This document shows positions 14,284 to 21,901 of a stretch of DNA of 34,820 bases, one piece after another. The notes beneath the pieces were generated by a model that was not told the DNA's origin, made no database searches, and saw only the letters and a program-made list of their open reading frames with translations. How positions within the stretch are numbered: position 1 is the first letter of the stretch; every line of letters starts with the position of its first letter. The stretch is from an uncultured Collinsella sp. (GTDB taxonomy: Bacteria; Actinomycetota; Coriobacteriia; Coriobacteriales; Coriobacteriaceae): positions 1 through 34,820 of the forward strand of contig CABUBZ010000014.1 of NCBI GenBank assembly GCA_902489945.1, written 5' to 3'. Made by a program: the position numbers and the translations under genes.

Positions 14284-17052
14284 TTGAAGAAGCTGAATAT
14301 GCGCCATACGCCATCTGCAGTCCAGGCGCAAAACGAACTGATCAGGCATCGTGCAGAGGGCCGCATCCAGCATGCGGCAACTATCCCGCTGATGGACGCC
14401 ATGTCCTGGGTGGGCTCGAACCTGGGTGGTCTGGACCGCGACGAGGTCGCGCACAGCGAGGCCGATAACGGACGCAACGTGGTCACGCGCGGCAAGAAAA
14501 AGTCGCTTGTCCGCAAGCTCGCGGATGCATTCGTCAATCCCTTTACGGCAATCCTGTTTTTCCTAGCCATTATCTCGGCAACGACGGACATGATATTCCC
14601 GGCGTTGTCGATGATGGGCAACACGCCGGAGGACTTTGACCCGCTGACGGTGATTATCATCACCACGATGGTGGTTCTTTCGGGCACGCTGCGCTATGTC
14701 CAGGAAGCGCGTAGCGGCAATGCGGCCGAAAAGCTGCTCGACATGATCACGACCACCGTGACGGTCACCCGCAAGGATGTCCCCAGGACCGAGATTCCCA
14801 TCGACGACGTGGTGGTCGGCGACATCGTGCATCTGTCCGCCGGTGACATGATTCCCGCCGACGTGAGGATTATCGAGGCCAAGGACCTCTTTGTGGGCCA
14901 GGCCAGCCTGACGGGCGAGAGCGAGCCGGTCGAGAAGGTCCCCACGACCTGCACCGAGTCCGATTCGGCCACGTCGTTCGAGAACATTGCCCTCATGGGC
15001 AGCAGCGTGATATCGGGCAGCGCGACGGCGCTCGTCTTTAGCGTGGGCGAGCAGACCCTGTTTGGTTCCATGGCGTCGAGCCTGTCCGACGACGCTGCGG
15101 AGACGAGCTTTTCCAAGGGCGTCAACAGCGTCTCGTGGGTGCTCATCCGCTTTATGATGGTAATGGTTCCGTTTGTCTTTTTGATCAACGGCGTCACGAA
15201 GGGCAATTGGCTCGATGCCGGCCTGTTCGCCATCAGCATTGCCGTGGGTCTGACGCCCGAGATGCTGCCCATGATCGTTACCACGTGCCTTGCCAAGGGC
15301 GCGGTTGCCATGAGTAAAAAGCAGACGATCGTTAAGAACCTCAACTCGATTCAAAACTTTGGCGCGATGGACGTGCTGTGCACCGACAAGACCGGCACGC
15401 TTACGCAGGACCAGGTGGTGCTGGAGTATCACTGGAACATCGACGGCCAGGAGGATTCGCGCGTTTTGCGCCACGCCTACCTCAACAGCTATTTCCAGAC
15501 GGGCTACAAGAATCTGATGGATCTGGCGATCATTAAGTGCACGGAGGAAGAGGAGCAAAACGACCCGAGTCTCACCGATCTTTCCGAGGCCTACGTGAAG
15601 GTCGATGAGGTGCCGTTCGACTTTACGCGCCGTCGCCTCACCACGGTGGTGCGCGATCGCAGCGGCAAGACCCAGATGGTTACCAAGGGCGCGGTCGAGG
15701 AAATGCTGTCGGTGTGCTCGCATGCCGAGATCGACGGCGGCGTTCATGTGCTGGACGACGAGGTGCGCGAGCGCATTCTGGCGACAGTTTCCGACCTTAA
15801 TGACGACGGTTTCCGTGTGCTGGCGATTGCTCAAAAGTCCAACCCGTCACCCGCCGGTGCCTTTAGCGCCGAGGATGAGCGCGACATGGTCCTAATCGGC
15901 TACCTGGCCTTTTTGGATCCGCCCAAAGAGTCGACGGCCGATGCGATCGAGGCGCTGCGCAATCACGGCGTTGCCACCAAGATCCTGACTGGCGACAACG
16001 AGAAGGTTACGCGTACCATCTGCAAACAGGTGGGGCTGCAGGTCAACAACATGTTGCTCGGCAGTGACATCGCTGACATGGATGACGCCGAGCTCGCTCG
16101 CCGGGCCGAGGATGTGCAGGTCTTCGCCAAGCTCACGCCCGACCAAAAGTCGCGCGTCGTTTCCGTCCTGCGTGCGAACGGGCATGTGGTGGGCTATATG
16201 GGCGACGGTATCAACGACGCCTCAGCCATGAAGTCGTCTGACATCGGCATCTCGGTCGACACGGCCGTCGACGTTGCTAAGGAGTCCGCCGACATCATCT
16301 TGCTCGAGAAGGATCTGATGGTGCTCGAGGAGGGCATCGTCGAGGGGCGTAAGACCTACGCCAACATGATCAAGTACATCAAGATGACCGCGAGCTCCAA
16401 CTTCGGCAACATGTTCAGCGTACTTGCCGCGTCTGCCCTGCTGCCGTTCTTGCCCATGATGAGCATTCAGCTGATCTTGCTCAATTTGATTTATGACTGC
16501 AGCTGCCTGGCGATTCCCTGGGACAACGTGGACGAGGAGTTCCTGCGCGTGCCACGTGCCTGGGATGCCTCGAGTGTCGGCAGGTTCATGATCTGGATTG
16601 GGCCCACCAGCTCCATCTTCGACTTTATGACCTACATCTTTATGTACTTTGTCTTCTGCCCCCTGTTTGTGAGCCACGGTGTACTGTTCAACGAGCTGGC
16701 GAGCGTCTACTCGGGTGCCGCGCTGGAGCAGATGCAGCTGGCCTACATCGCGCTGTTCCAGGCTGGTTGGTTCGTCGAATCCATGTGGAGCCAGACTTTG
16801 GTTATCCATATGATTCGCACGCCCAAGTTGCCGTTTATCCAGAGTCGTGCCTCGGCTCCGGTGATGCTGCTCACGATGACCGGCATTGCACTGCTCACGC
16901 TGATCCCGTTTAGCCCGCTTGGCCCCACGCTGGGTCTGGGAGCACTGCCCATCGAGTACTTCTTGTTCCTGATTCCGTGCATCTTGCTGTACATGGCGCT
17001 GGCGACGAGCCTTAAGAAGGCCTATGTCAAGCGTTACGGCGAGCTGCTGTAG
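14284..17052 (+). CDS. mgtA: MgtA-type Mg2+-importing P-type ATPase
   Basis: A 922-residue P3B ATPase of the usual MgtA length. TTG 14284 follows GGAG (14272-14275) by 8 nt; an ATG at 14299 is an alternative. In order: an N-terminal tail, helices 1-2 with FVNPFTAILFFLAIIS, the A-domain loop LTGESEPVEK, helix 4 TPEMLPMIV, DKTGTLTQD (Asp368), the N-domain ATP site with TKGAVEEML, the hinge GYMGDGINDASA (640 on) and C-terminal transport helices with ASSNFGNMFSV and PWDNVDEE. The pump uses ATP to bring Mg2+ into the cytoplasm when it is scarce. It stands behind a terminator and a structured leader, and a small membrane peptide gene follows 28 nt later. Confidence 0.95.
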   Translation: MKKLNMRHTPSAVQAQNELIRHRAEGRIQHAATIPLMDAMSWVGSNLGGLDRDEVAHSEADNGRNVVTRGKKKSLVRKLADAFVNPFTAILFFLAIISATTDMIFPALSMMGNTPEDFDPLTVIIITTMVVLSGTLRYVQEARSGNAAEKLLDMITTTVTVTRKDVPRTEIPIDDVVVGDIVHLSAGDMIPADVRIIEAKDLFVGQASLTGESEPVEKVPTTCTESDSATSFENIALMGSSVISGSATALVFSVGEQTLFGSMASSLSDDAAETSFSKGVNSVSWVLIRFMMVMVPFVFLINGVTKGNWLDAGLFAISIAVGLTPEMLPMIVTTCLAKGAVAMSKKQTIVKNLNSIQNFGAMDVLCTDKTGTLTQDQVVLEYHWNIDGQEDSRVLRHAYLNSYFQTGYKNLMDLAIIKCTEEEEQNDPSLTDLSEAYVKVDEVPFDFTRRRLTTVVRDRSGKTQMVTKGAVEEMLSVCSHAEIDGGVHVLDDEVRERILATVSDLNDDGFRVLAIAQKSNPSPAGAFSAEDERDMVLIGYLAFLDPPKESTADAIEALRNHGVATKILTGDNEKVTRTICKQVGLQVNNMLLGSDIADMDDAELARRAEDVQVFAKLTPDQKSRVVSVLRANGHVVGYMGDGINDASAMKSSDIGISVDTAVDVAKESADIILLEKDLMVLEEGIVEGRKTYANMIKYIKMTASSNFGNMFSVLAASALLPFLPMMSIQLILLNLIYDCSCLAIPWDNVDEEFLRVPRAWDASSVGRFMIWIGPTSSIFDFMTYIFMYFVFCPLFVSHGVLFNELASVYSGAALEQMQLAYIALFQAGWFVESMWSQTLVIHMIRTPKLPFIQSRASAPVMLLTMTGIALLTLIPFSPLGPTLGLGALPIEYFLFLIPCILLYMALATSLKKAYVKRYGELL

Positions 17053-17080
17053 TGACTTCGATGTAGAGAGGAGCGTTCAC

Positions 17081-17236
17081 ATGAACTGGGCTCAGATTTG
17101 GATCGATTTGTTTGGGACTACGGAGTGGCTTGGGCTCAACATGGGCTTTTGGGTGGCCAATGGTGTTGTCCTGGTGATTGTCATCATTATGAACGTCATC
17201 TTTTGGAGCATGAAGCCGCTGCCCAAGGACGAATAA
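17081..17236 (+). CDS. small single-helix membrane peptide downstream of mgtA
   Basis: A 51-residue peptide with a strong ribosome site (AGAGGAG at 17067-17073) 7 nt before ATG 17081, on the same strand just after mgtA. The amphipathic, tryptophan-rich N terminus (MNWAQIWIDLFGTTEWLGL) leads into one membrane helix (about 22-42) and a short basic/acidic tail ending KPLPKDE. Enteric bacteria make unrelated small peptides (MgtS, MgtR) that bind and tune the Mg2+ pump. This peptide may play the same part by convergence; that is inference from position and form. The good ribosome site and clean helix argue that it is a real gene. Confidence 0.7.
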   Translation: MNWAQIWIDLFGTTEWLGLNMGFWVANGVVLVIVIIMNVIFWSMKPLPKDE

Positions 17237-17291
17237 CATGCATGGGATTGCCTGCGCCGCTGTGCCAAAATAAACACTCGAATGATGTACA

Positions 17292-17324
17292 AATGTGACA
17301 AAGGGACGGTCCCTTTGTCACATT
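17292..17324. repeat. palindrome family A, copy 2 (perfect)
   Basis: AATGTGACAAAGGG (17292-17305) is the exact reverse complement of CCCTTTGTCACATT (17311-17324), with loop ACGGT. It is the perfect form of the element at 9528-9558. It lies between the small peptide gene and the dihydrouridine synthase gene, only 13 nt before the latter's start codon. Confidence 0.85.
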
Positions 17325-17337
17325 GATTTGAAAGTTG

Positions 17338-18297
17338 ATGTTGATGATTCTATCGCTGGCCCCCATGGAGGGGATTACCGGGCATGTGTTCCGCCGCGTG
17401 CATGCAGAATGCTTTGGTGCGCTCGACTGCTGCTACACGCCGTTTTTGCCGCCGCCGCGGGTGGGCAATCGCTTTGGCGGCAAGGCGTTTAAGGAGGTCG
17501 ATCCTGCCAATAACCAGGGGCTTAACGTGGTGCCTCAGCTCATGTCCAAGAACGCGGATGAGTTTGTGTGGGCGGCACAGGTGCTCGCCGACATGGGATA
17601 CCACGAGGTCAACCTCAACTTGGGATGTCCCTCGGGAACAGTCGTTGCCAAGGGCAAGGGTTCGGGTTTCTTGCGCAACCTGGATGAGCTCGAGGTGTTT
17701 TTGAGCGACGTGTGCGAGCGCTCACCACTGCCGGTGTCGGTAAAGACCAGGCTGGGGCTTGAGAGCGATGCTGAGTACGAGCGCGTGCTCGATCTCTACT
17801 GTCGTATGCCGCTTGCCGAGCTGATCGTGCATCCGCGCGTGCAAAAGGATCGCTATACGGGCTCGCCGCGCAAAGAGTATTATGGCGAGACGCTTGAGCG
17901 GGCGCCGTTCCCGGTAGCCTATAACGGCGACATTTTTGACCTCGAGGACATGGATGCGCTGGTTGCTGCCTATCCCGACACGCGCCATGTAATGCTAGGC
18001 CGCGGTCTGCTTGCAAACCCTGCGCTGGCACGCATGGTAAACGGCGGCCCTGCCGCCACCGTCGCCGAGCTGCAACGTTTCCATGACACGCTGTTCGCGG
18101 CCTATGCAGAAGAGATTGGCGGCAACGCGGTCTTTCGCATGAAGGAGTGGTGGTTCTACGCCAAGTGCGCTTTCGCCGATCCCGCCACCGTCCATAAGAT
18201 CGTGCGCAAGACCAAGAAGGTCGACGAATACCGCGCCGCCGTCGACCGCGTCTTTCGCGAGCAACCGCTCGCATCCGCAGCCCGCTTCCGCGGCTAG
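17338..18297 (+). CDS. tRNA-dihydrouridine synthase
   Basis: A protein of about 319 residues with the Dus fold. The N terminus reads SLAPMEGITGHVFRR (the FMN-binding start), then NLNLGCPSGTVVAKGKGSGFL with catalytic Cys97, SVKTRLG, the FMN phosphate-site segment YNGDIFD and MLGRGLLANP. It uses FMN and NADPH to reduce uridines in the tRNA D-loop. ATG 17338 is taken as the start; TTG 17335 and ATG 17344 are equally possible because no ribosome site is seen. The family A palindrome ends 13 nt upstream, so it would lie in the leader or mark the promoter. The exact Dus subtype cannot be settled by eye. Confidence 0.88.
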   Translation: MLMILSLAPMEGITGHVFRRVHAECFGALDCCYTPFLPPPRVGNRFGGKAFKEVDPANNQGLNVVPQLMSKNADEFVWAAQVLADMGYHEVNLNLGCPSGTVVAKGKGSGFLRNLDELEVFLSDVCERSPLPVSVKTRLGLESDAEYERVLDLYCRMPLAELIVHPRVQKDRYTGSPRKEYYGETLERAPFPVAYNGDIFDLEDMDALVAAYPDTRHVMLGRGLLANPALARMVNGGPAATVAELQRFHDTLFAAYAEEIGGNAVFRMKEWWFYAKCAFADPATVHKIVRKTKKVDEYRAAVDRVFREQPLASAARFRG

Positions 18298-18302
18298 TTA
18301 GA

Positions 18303-18350
18303 CATCGGGGACGTTCTTTAGCGACTAGGCATTTAAGAACGTCCCCGATG
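18303..18350. repeat. palindrome family B, copy 1
   Basis: CATCGGGGACGTTCTT (18303-18318) and AAGAACGTCCCCGATG (18335-18350) are perfect reverse complements around a 16-nt centre that contains GACTAG. A second copy stands at 25301-25350. This copy lies between convergent genes, 15 nt from another hairpin. Confidence 0.85.
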
Positions 18351-18365
18351 ACTACCCGCAAAAGC

Positions 18366-18420
18366 TGTACACCAGCATCCAAAGATGTCGAAAAATGTCG
18401 ACTTTGGATGCTGGTGTACA
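18366..18420. repeat. 19-bp perfect hairpin with directly repeated loop (family C)
   Basis: TGTACACCAGCATCCAAAG (18366-18384) pairs perfectly with 18402-18420. The 17-nt loop holds ATGTCGA twice as a direct repeat. Read on the minus strand the hairpin is followed by GCTTTTGC, so it probably also ends the glutaredoxin transcript. The length and loop pattern suggest a dispersed element rather than a simple terminator. Confidence 0.8.
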
Positions 18421-18465
18421 TGTTTGGGTCGTATAGGTTGGGGCGAGCCGGTCGCAACGCGAGTG

Positions 18466-18711
18466 TTAGAGCAGGTTCTCCTGTGCCCACGCGATGATGT
18501 CGCTCGATTCGTAGAGTGGTTTGCCGTCGATGAACAGGCAGGGAACCTGGCGTTTTCCGCCGACGGCGATGAGCGTCTGCTCGGCTTCGGTATCGGTCGA
18601 GATATTGCGCTCGGGAATGGTCACGCCGTTATCGGCAAGGAAACGCTTGACCTTTATGCAATACGGGCAGCCGGTCATAACGTACAGCTCGAGCTCATGA
18701 TCAGTAGCCAT
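18466..18711 (-). CDS. glutaredoxin-family protein
   Basis: An 81-residue protein. The start is placed at ATG 18709-18711, preceded by GGAG; an in-frame upstream start at 18750 lacks a ribosome site. It has the glutaredoxin fold in brief: strand ELYVMTG, active site CPYC, KVKRFLADNGV, the cis-proline segment RQVPCLFIDG and a C-terminal helix (SSDIIAWAQENLL). It exchanges thiols and disulfides in the cytoplasm. The nearby regulator gene (18763-19590) lies upstream on the same strand with a 51-nt gap, so both may share a transcript. The palindromes at 18303-18420 follow its 3' end. Confidence 0.9.
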   Translation of the reverse strand: MATDHELELYVMTGCPYCIKVKRFLADNGVTIPERNISTDTEAEQTLIAVGGKRQVPCLFIDGKPLYESSDIIAWAQENLL

Positions 18712-18762
18712 AGGTCTCCAATCGGTTGAGGTTTTGATTGAAATACCCAAAGCCGCCGCGGT

Positions 18763-19590
18763 CTATGCGCGCGTCAACGACGACTCGATGGCCTGTACCA
18801 GAAACGCCGTGGCTCCGGTGCCGCAGGGCTTGTCGTAGTAGTCGATAAAGCGCTGATCGGCAAGATAGCCGTGGGCGAGGCCCAGGTGTGCTTCGTCCTG
18901 GGGTTCGCGTCCCCAGTTGAGACCAATCCAACGACGATGCATCGCGACAAGCTTGCGAGCCTCGTTTCCGTCCGCATCGCCGTCACTCATGGCAATCGAG
19001 AGCTGACCCAGAATAGCGCGTTCAAGTTCCTTCATGTCGGTCCATGTCTGAGGATCCATGTCCAGTAACGTTTCGTTTGCTGCATCGATAGCCTCATCGC
19101 CATAGCGCGCCCGCGCCTCGGCGCCGTAGCGCTCTTCGTTTTCCTGCACGGTGTGCCAGCGCTCCAGTTGCGGCAGGACGGCGCCCATGAGCGAGACGGC
19201 TTCGTCGAGCGACATGCCGGTGTTTTGCGCCAGCCGCGGGGCACAATCCTCAATCATCGCCTCCATGGTGGTGTCGTAGGTGTACTTGCCGTGGTCGTAG
19301 CACCACTTGCAGTAATGGTCGGTCGTGGTGCCCGTGGCGTCGGTGCCGCAGTCGTCGGGCGTGAGTATCATGCCGCAGCTCTGGCAATAATGCTCGGGCA
19401 TTTCGAGCAGGTGAGACAGGGGTTCGCCGGTTACGGCGGCGATGAGCTTCATCATGTCGATGCCCGGGGTGACTTCGCCGCGCTCCCAACGGCTGACGGC
19501 TTGGCGTGTGACGAAGAGCTTGGCGGCGAGCTGCTCTTGGGTAAGGTGATGGGCGCGACGGATGGCAATGAGCTTTTCTGCAAAGGCCAT
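18763..19590 (-). CDS. XRE-type regulator with zinc ribbon and TipAS-like domain
   Basis: A 275-residue protein with AAAGGAG 6 nt before its ATG. Residues 4-60 are an XRE helix-turn-helix (LTQEQLAAKLFVTRQAVSRW). Residues 68-100 form a zinc ribbon with CxxC at Cys69/Cys72 and CKWC at Cys94/Cys97. The remainder resembles TipAS, the ligand-binding domain of TipA: LPQLERWH, ERYGAEARARYGDEAID, TWTDMKELERAI, AHLGLAHGYLADQRFIDYY. TipAS domains capture thiopeptide antibiotics or other amphipathic ligands. TipA itself has a MerR DNA-binding part; here an XRE domain takes its place. It may sense an antimicrobial or metal/redox state and control itself and the glutaredoxin gene. The ligand is unknown. 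Confidence 0.8.
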   Translation of the reverse strand: MAFAEKLIAIRRAHHLTQEQLAAKLFVTRQAVSRWERGEVTPGIDMMKLIAAVTGEPLSHLLEMPEHYCQSCGMILTPDDCGTDATGTTTDHYCKWCYDHGKYTYDTTMEAMIEDCAPRLAQNTGMSLDEAVSLMGAVLPQLERWHTVQENEERYGAEARARYGDEAIDAANETLLDMDPQTWTDMKELERAILGQLSIAMSDGDADGNEARKLVAMHRRWIGLNWGREPQDEAHLGLAHGYLADQRFIDYYDKPCGTGATAFLVQAIESSLTRA

Positions 19591-19718
19591 AGCGGCTCCT
19601 TTCTGCTGGTTGATAGCTTAAGCATACGCGGCGGCAGGCACCCTTCCAAGCAACCGTTGGTTGCACGACTGCGGACCGCGGCGAAGAATTGCGCGCAACG
19701 CCCCGCGCCTCCATGCCG

Positions 19719-19724
19719 TACAAT
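19719..19724 (+). promoter_or_regulatory. -10 box close to the trmO start codon
   Basis: TACAAT at 19719-19724 ends only 7 nt before ATG 19732. Transcription from it would begin at or next to the start codon, implying a leaderless message, and no Shine-Dalgarno is seen. No convincing -35 was found. Confidence 0.45.
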
Positions 19725-19731
19725 GACCGGC

Positions 19732-20595
19732 ATGGAACCTATCGCACACATACATACCGACCTGCCGCAGAAGTTCGGCATTCCGCGCAACAGCTTTTTG
19801 GCGCCCCATCTGCAGGGACGCATCGTTTTTGAGCCGGAATTTGCCTCCAATGCAGCGGTTGAGGGTTTGGACTCCTTCTCTCACCTGTGGCTGCTGTGGC
19901 GCTTCGAAAACGGAACGCCCGGCGGCACGGCTAAGGACATAGCTGCCGATGCCAAGTCGCAGGACAGGTCCGGCACCAACGTCAAGTGGTCGAAGACCGT
20001 GCGCCCGCCGCGTCTGGGCGGAGCCGAGCGCGTGGGTGTCTTTGCCACGCGCAGTCCGTTTCGCCCTAATCCCATCGGGCTTACCTGCGTCAAGCTCGAT
20101 CGCGTTGAGCTCACCGGCAACGGCCCCATCATCCATGTGCTGGGGGCCGACCTGCGCGACGGCACGCCCATCTACGACATTAAGCCCTACATTCCGTTTG
20201 CGGACTGCCACCCGGATGCAACGGGCGGCTGGATTGAGGACGCTCCGTGGCAAGAGCTCGACGTCGAGTTCCCGCAGACGCTGCAGGATATGGTCCCGCC
20301 TGCAAAGCTTCCTGGCTTGGTCGAGGTTCTTCGTCAAGATCCGCGCCGCGCGGGCAGCAAGCACGAGCCAAACCGCATTTACCATTTGGCTTACGCCGGG
20401 CTTGACATATCGTTTACGGTCGACGGAGCCAGGTTGACGGTAACCGCCATCAACGCGCCATCAACGACGCGCGGGACTAGCCGGCCATCTATCCGTATCC
20501 GTCAAAATCAACAGCAAACCTCATGCCAAAACCGCCCACGCTGGCGGACAATAACGCCTACCAAAACAATCACTTTGCATGGGAGCTCAGCATGA
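19732..20595 (+). CDS. trmO: TrmO (TsaA/YaeB-type) tRNA m6t6A methyltransferase with odd tail
   Basis: A 287-residue protein. ATG 19732 is chosen because the homologous part starts EPIAHIHTDLPQKFGIPRN; ATG 19723 overlaps the -10 box, and the long open frame upstream is antisense to another gene. The core shows FDSFSHLWLLWRF-like strands, ATRSPFRPNPIGLT and the signature DGTPIYDIKPYIPF, which bind S-adenosylmethionine. TrmO methylates t6A37 in threonine tRNA. The family ends near residue 240; here another 45 or so residues rich in Thr, Arg and Gln (APSTTRGTSRPSIRIRQN onward) run to a stop that overlaps the next start as ATGA. The tail may be a recent read-through extension. Translation is coupled to the aminotransferase gene. 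Confidence 0.85.
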   Translation: MEPIAHIHTDLPQKFGIPRNSFLAPHLQGRIVFEPEFASNAAVEGLDSFSHLWLLWRFENGTPGGTAKDIAADAKSQDRSGTNVKWSKTVRPPRLGGAERVGVFATRSPFRPNPIGLTCVKLDRVELTGNGPIIHVLGADLRDGTPIYDIKPYIPFADCHPDATGGWIEDAPWQELDVEFPQTLQDMVPPAKLPGLVEVLRQDPRRAGSKHEPNRIYHLAYAGLDISFTVDGARLTVTAINAPSTTRGTSRPSIRIRQNQQQTSCQNRPRWRTITPTKTITLHGSSA

Positions 20596-21806
20596 AATAC
20601 GACTTTAGCTCGCTTATCGACCGCCACGGCATGGACTCCATTGCCGTTGACTCTTGGGGCGAGATCCCCGGTATGGCCCCGAACGCACCCGACGAGGGCT
20701 TCGACCGCATACCCATGTGGGTGGCGGACATGAACTTCGCCACGGTGCCCACGGTCCAGGAGCACATTATTCAGCGCGCCCAGCATCCCATGTTTGGCTA
20801 CTTTAACCCGCGTCCCGAGTACTTTGACCGCATCATCGAATGGCAGAGCCGTCGCAACGGCGTTGAGCGCTTGGCGCCTGAGCATATCGGCTACGAAAAC
20901 GGCGTGCTGGGCGGTGTCGTGTCGACGTTGCGCGCGTATGTCCAGCCAGGCGATGCTGTGCTGGTCCATAGCCCCACCTACATCGGTTTTACCAAGTCCA
21001 TCGAAGCCGCGGGCTATCGCATTGTCCACAGCCCGCTTAAGCTCGACGATCAAGGCGTGTGGCGTATGGACTTTGAGGACATGGAGCGCAAGCTCGCCCA
21101 AAACCACATTCATGCCGCGGTGTTCTGCTCGCCGCACAATCCCTGCGGCCGCGTATGGGAGCGCGACGAGATCGAGCGCGCTATGGACATTTATCGCCAG
21201 CACGATTGCGTGGTGATCTCGGACGAGATTTGGTCCGATATCATCCTGCCGGGGCACAAGCATATCCCGACGCAGTCGGTGAGCGAGGACGCCCGCATGC
21301 GCACGGTTGCCCTCTATGCGCCCAGCAAGACGTTCAACCTGGCGGGCCTGGTCGGCAGCTACCACATTGTCTACAACGAGACGCTGCGCGACCGCGTGTG
21401 CGCCGTGTCCAACAAGACTCACTACAACGAGATGAATGTCCTCTCCATGCATGCGCTTATCGGTGCCTACCAGCCGCAGGGCTACGAGTGGGTGGACGAG
21501 CTCAACCAGGTGCTTGCCAGCAATATCGAGTACTTCTGCGATTACGTGGACGAGCATTTTGAGGGCGTGTCCTATTCGCGTCCGCAGGGCACGTACATGG
21601 TGTTTCTGGACTGCACCGAGTGGTGCCGCGAGCATGGCCGCGATATTCAGTGGTTGCTCGACGAGGGGGCGCGCGTGGGCGTGGGGTATCAGGACGGCCG
21701 CCCGTTCCACGGGCCCTGCCACATTCGCGTGAATTTGGCGCTGCCGCTTTCGCGCGTAAGGGAAGCGTGCGACCGCTTGGACCGCTACGTTTTTAATGCA
21801 CGGTAA
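20592..21806 (+). CDS. MalY/PatB-type PLP aminotransferase (cystathionine beta-lyase like)
   Basis: A 404-residue PLP enzyme of fold type I. ATG 20592 follows GGGAG by 6 nt; an in-frame ATG at 20523 lies inside trmO. The MalY family is marked by PMWVADMNFATVPTVQEHI near the N terminus, FCSPHNPCGRVW, SDEIWSDIILPG and the PLP lysine Lys246 in APSKTFNLAG. The C-terminal VGVGYQDG and HIRVNLALP bind the substrate carboxylate. Members cleave cystathionine or cysteine S-conjugates to give a thiol, pyruvate and ammonia, and some make H2S. The exact substrate is not readable. It overlaps trmO by 4 nt and ends at a bidirectional hairpin. Confidence 0.88.
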   Translation: MKYDFSSLIDRHGMDSIAVDSWGEIPGMAPNAPDEGFDRIPMWVADMNFATVPTVQEHIIQRAQHPMFGYFNPRPEYFDRIIEWQSRRNGVERLAPEHIGYENGVLGGVVSTLRAYVQPGDAVLVHSPTYIGFTKSIEAAGYRIVHSPLKLDDQGVWRMDFEDMERKLAQNHIHAAVFCSPHNPCGRVWERDEIERAMDIYRQHDCVVISDEIWSDIILPGHKHIPTQSVSEDARMRTVALYAPSKTFNLAGLVGSYHIVYNETLRDRVCAVSNKTHYNEMNVLSMHALIGAYQPQGYEWVDELNQVLASNIEYFCDYVDEHFEGVSYSRPQGTYMVFLDCTEWCREHGRDIQWLLDEGARVGVGYQDGRPFHGPCHIRVNLALPLSRVREACDRLDRYVFNAR

Positions 21807-21816
21807 GTGAGCACTG

Positions 21817-21858
21817 CATGCGGGGCCTTCTGCCAAGCCGGCTGGAAGGTCCCGCATG
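21817..21858. terminator. hairpin between convergent genes
   Basis: CATGCGGGGCCTTC (21817-21830) pairs with GAAGGTCCCGCATG (21845-21858), with one G-T wobble and a 14-nt loop. It lies between the aminotransferase (plus) and the PNPOx-fold gene (minus), and is probably a shared terminator though no long T-run is attached. Confidence 0.6.
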
Positions 21859-21901
21859 GTAAAACGTCTGTAACCATTGGGCGCAGACCTGCTGCGGAGG
21901 T

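Noticed and set aside
14563..15834. 423-codon minus-strand frame opposite mgtA
   Set aside because: Shadow of mgtA, with His/Arg-rich low-quality protein typical of antisense frames.
19153..19731. Upstream extension of TrmO
   Set aside because: It is antisense to the TipAS-type regulator and homology begins at 19732.
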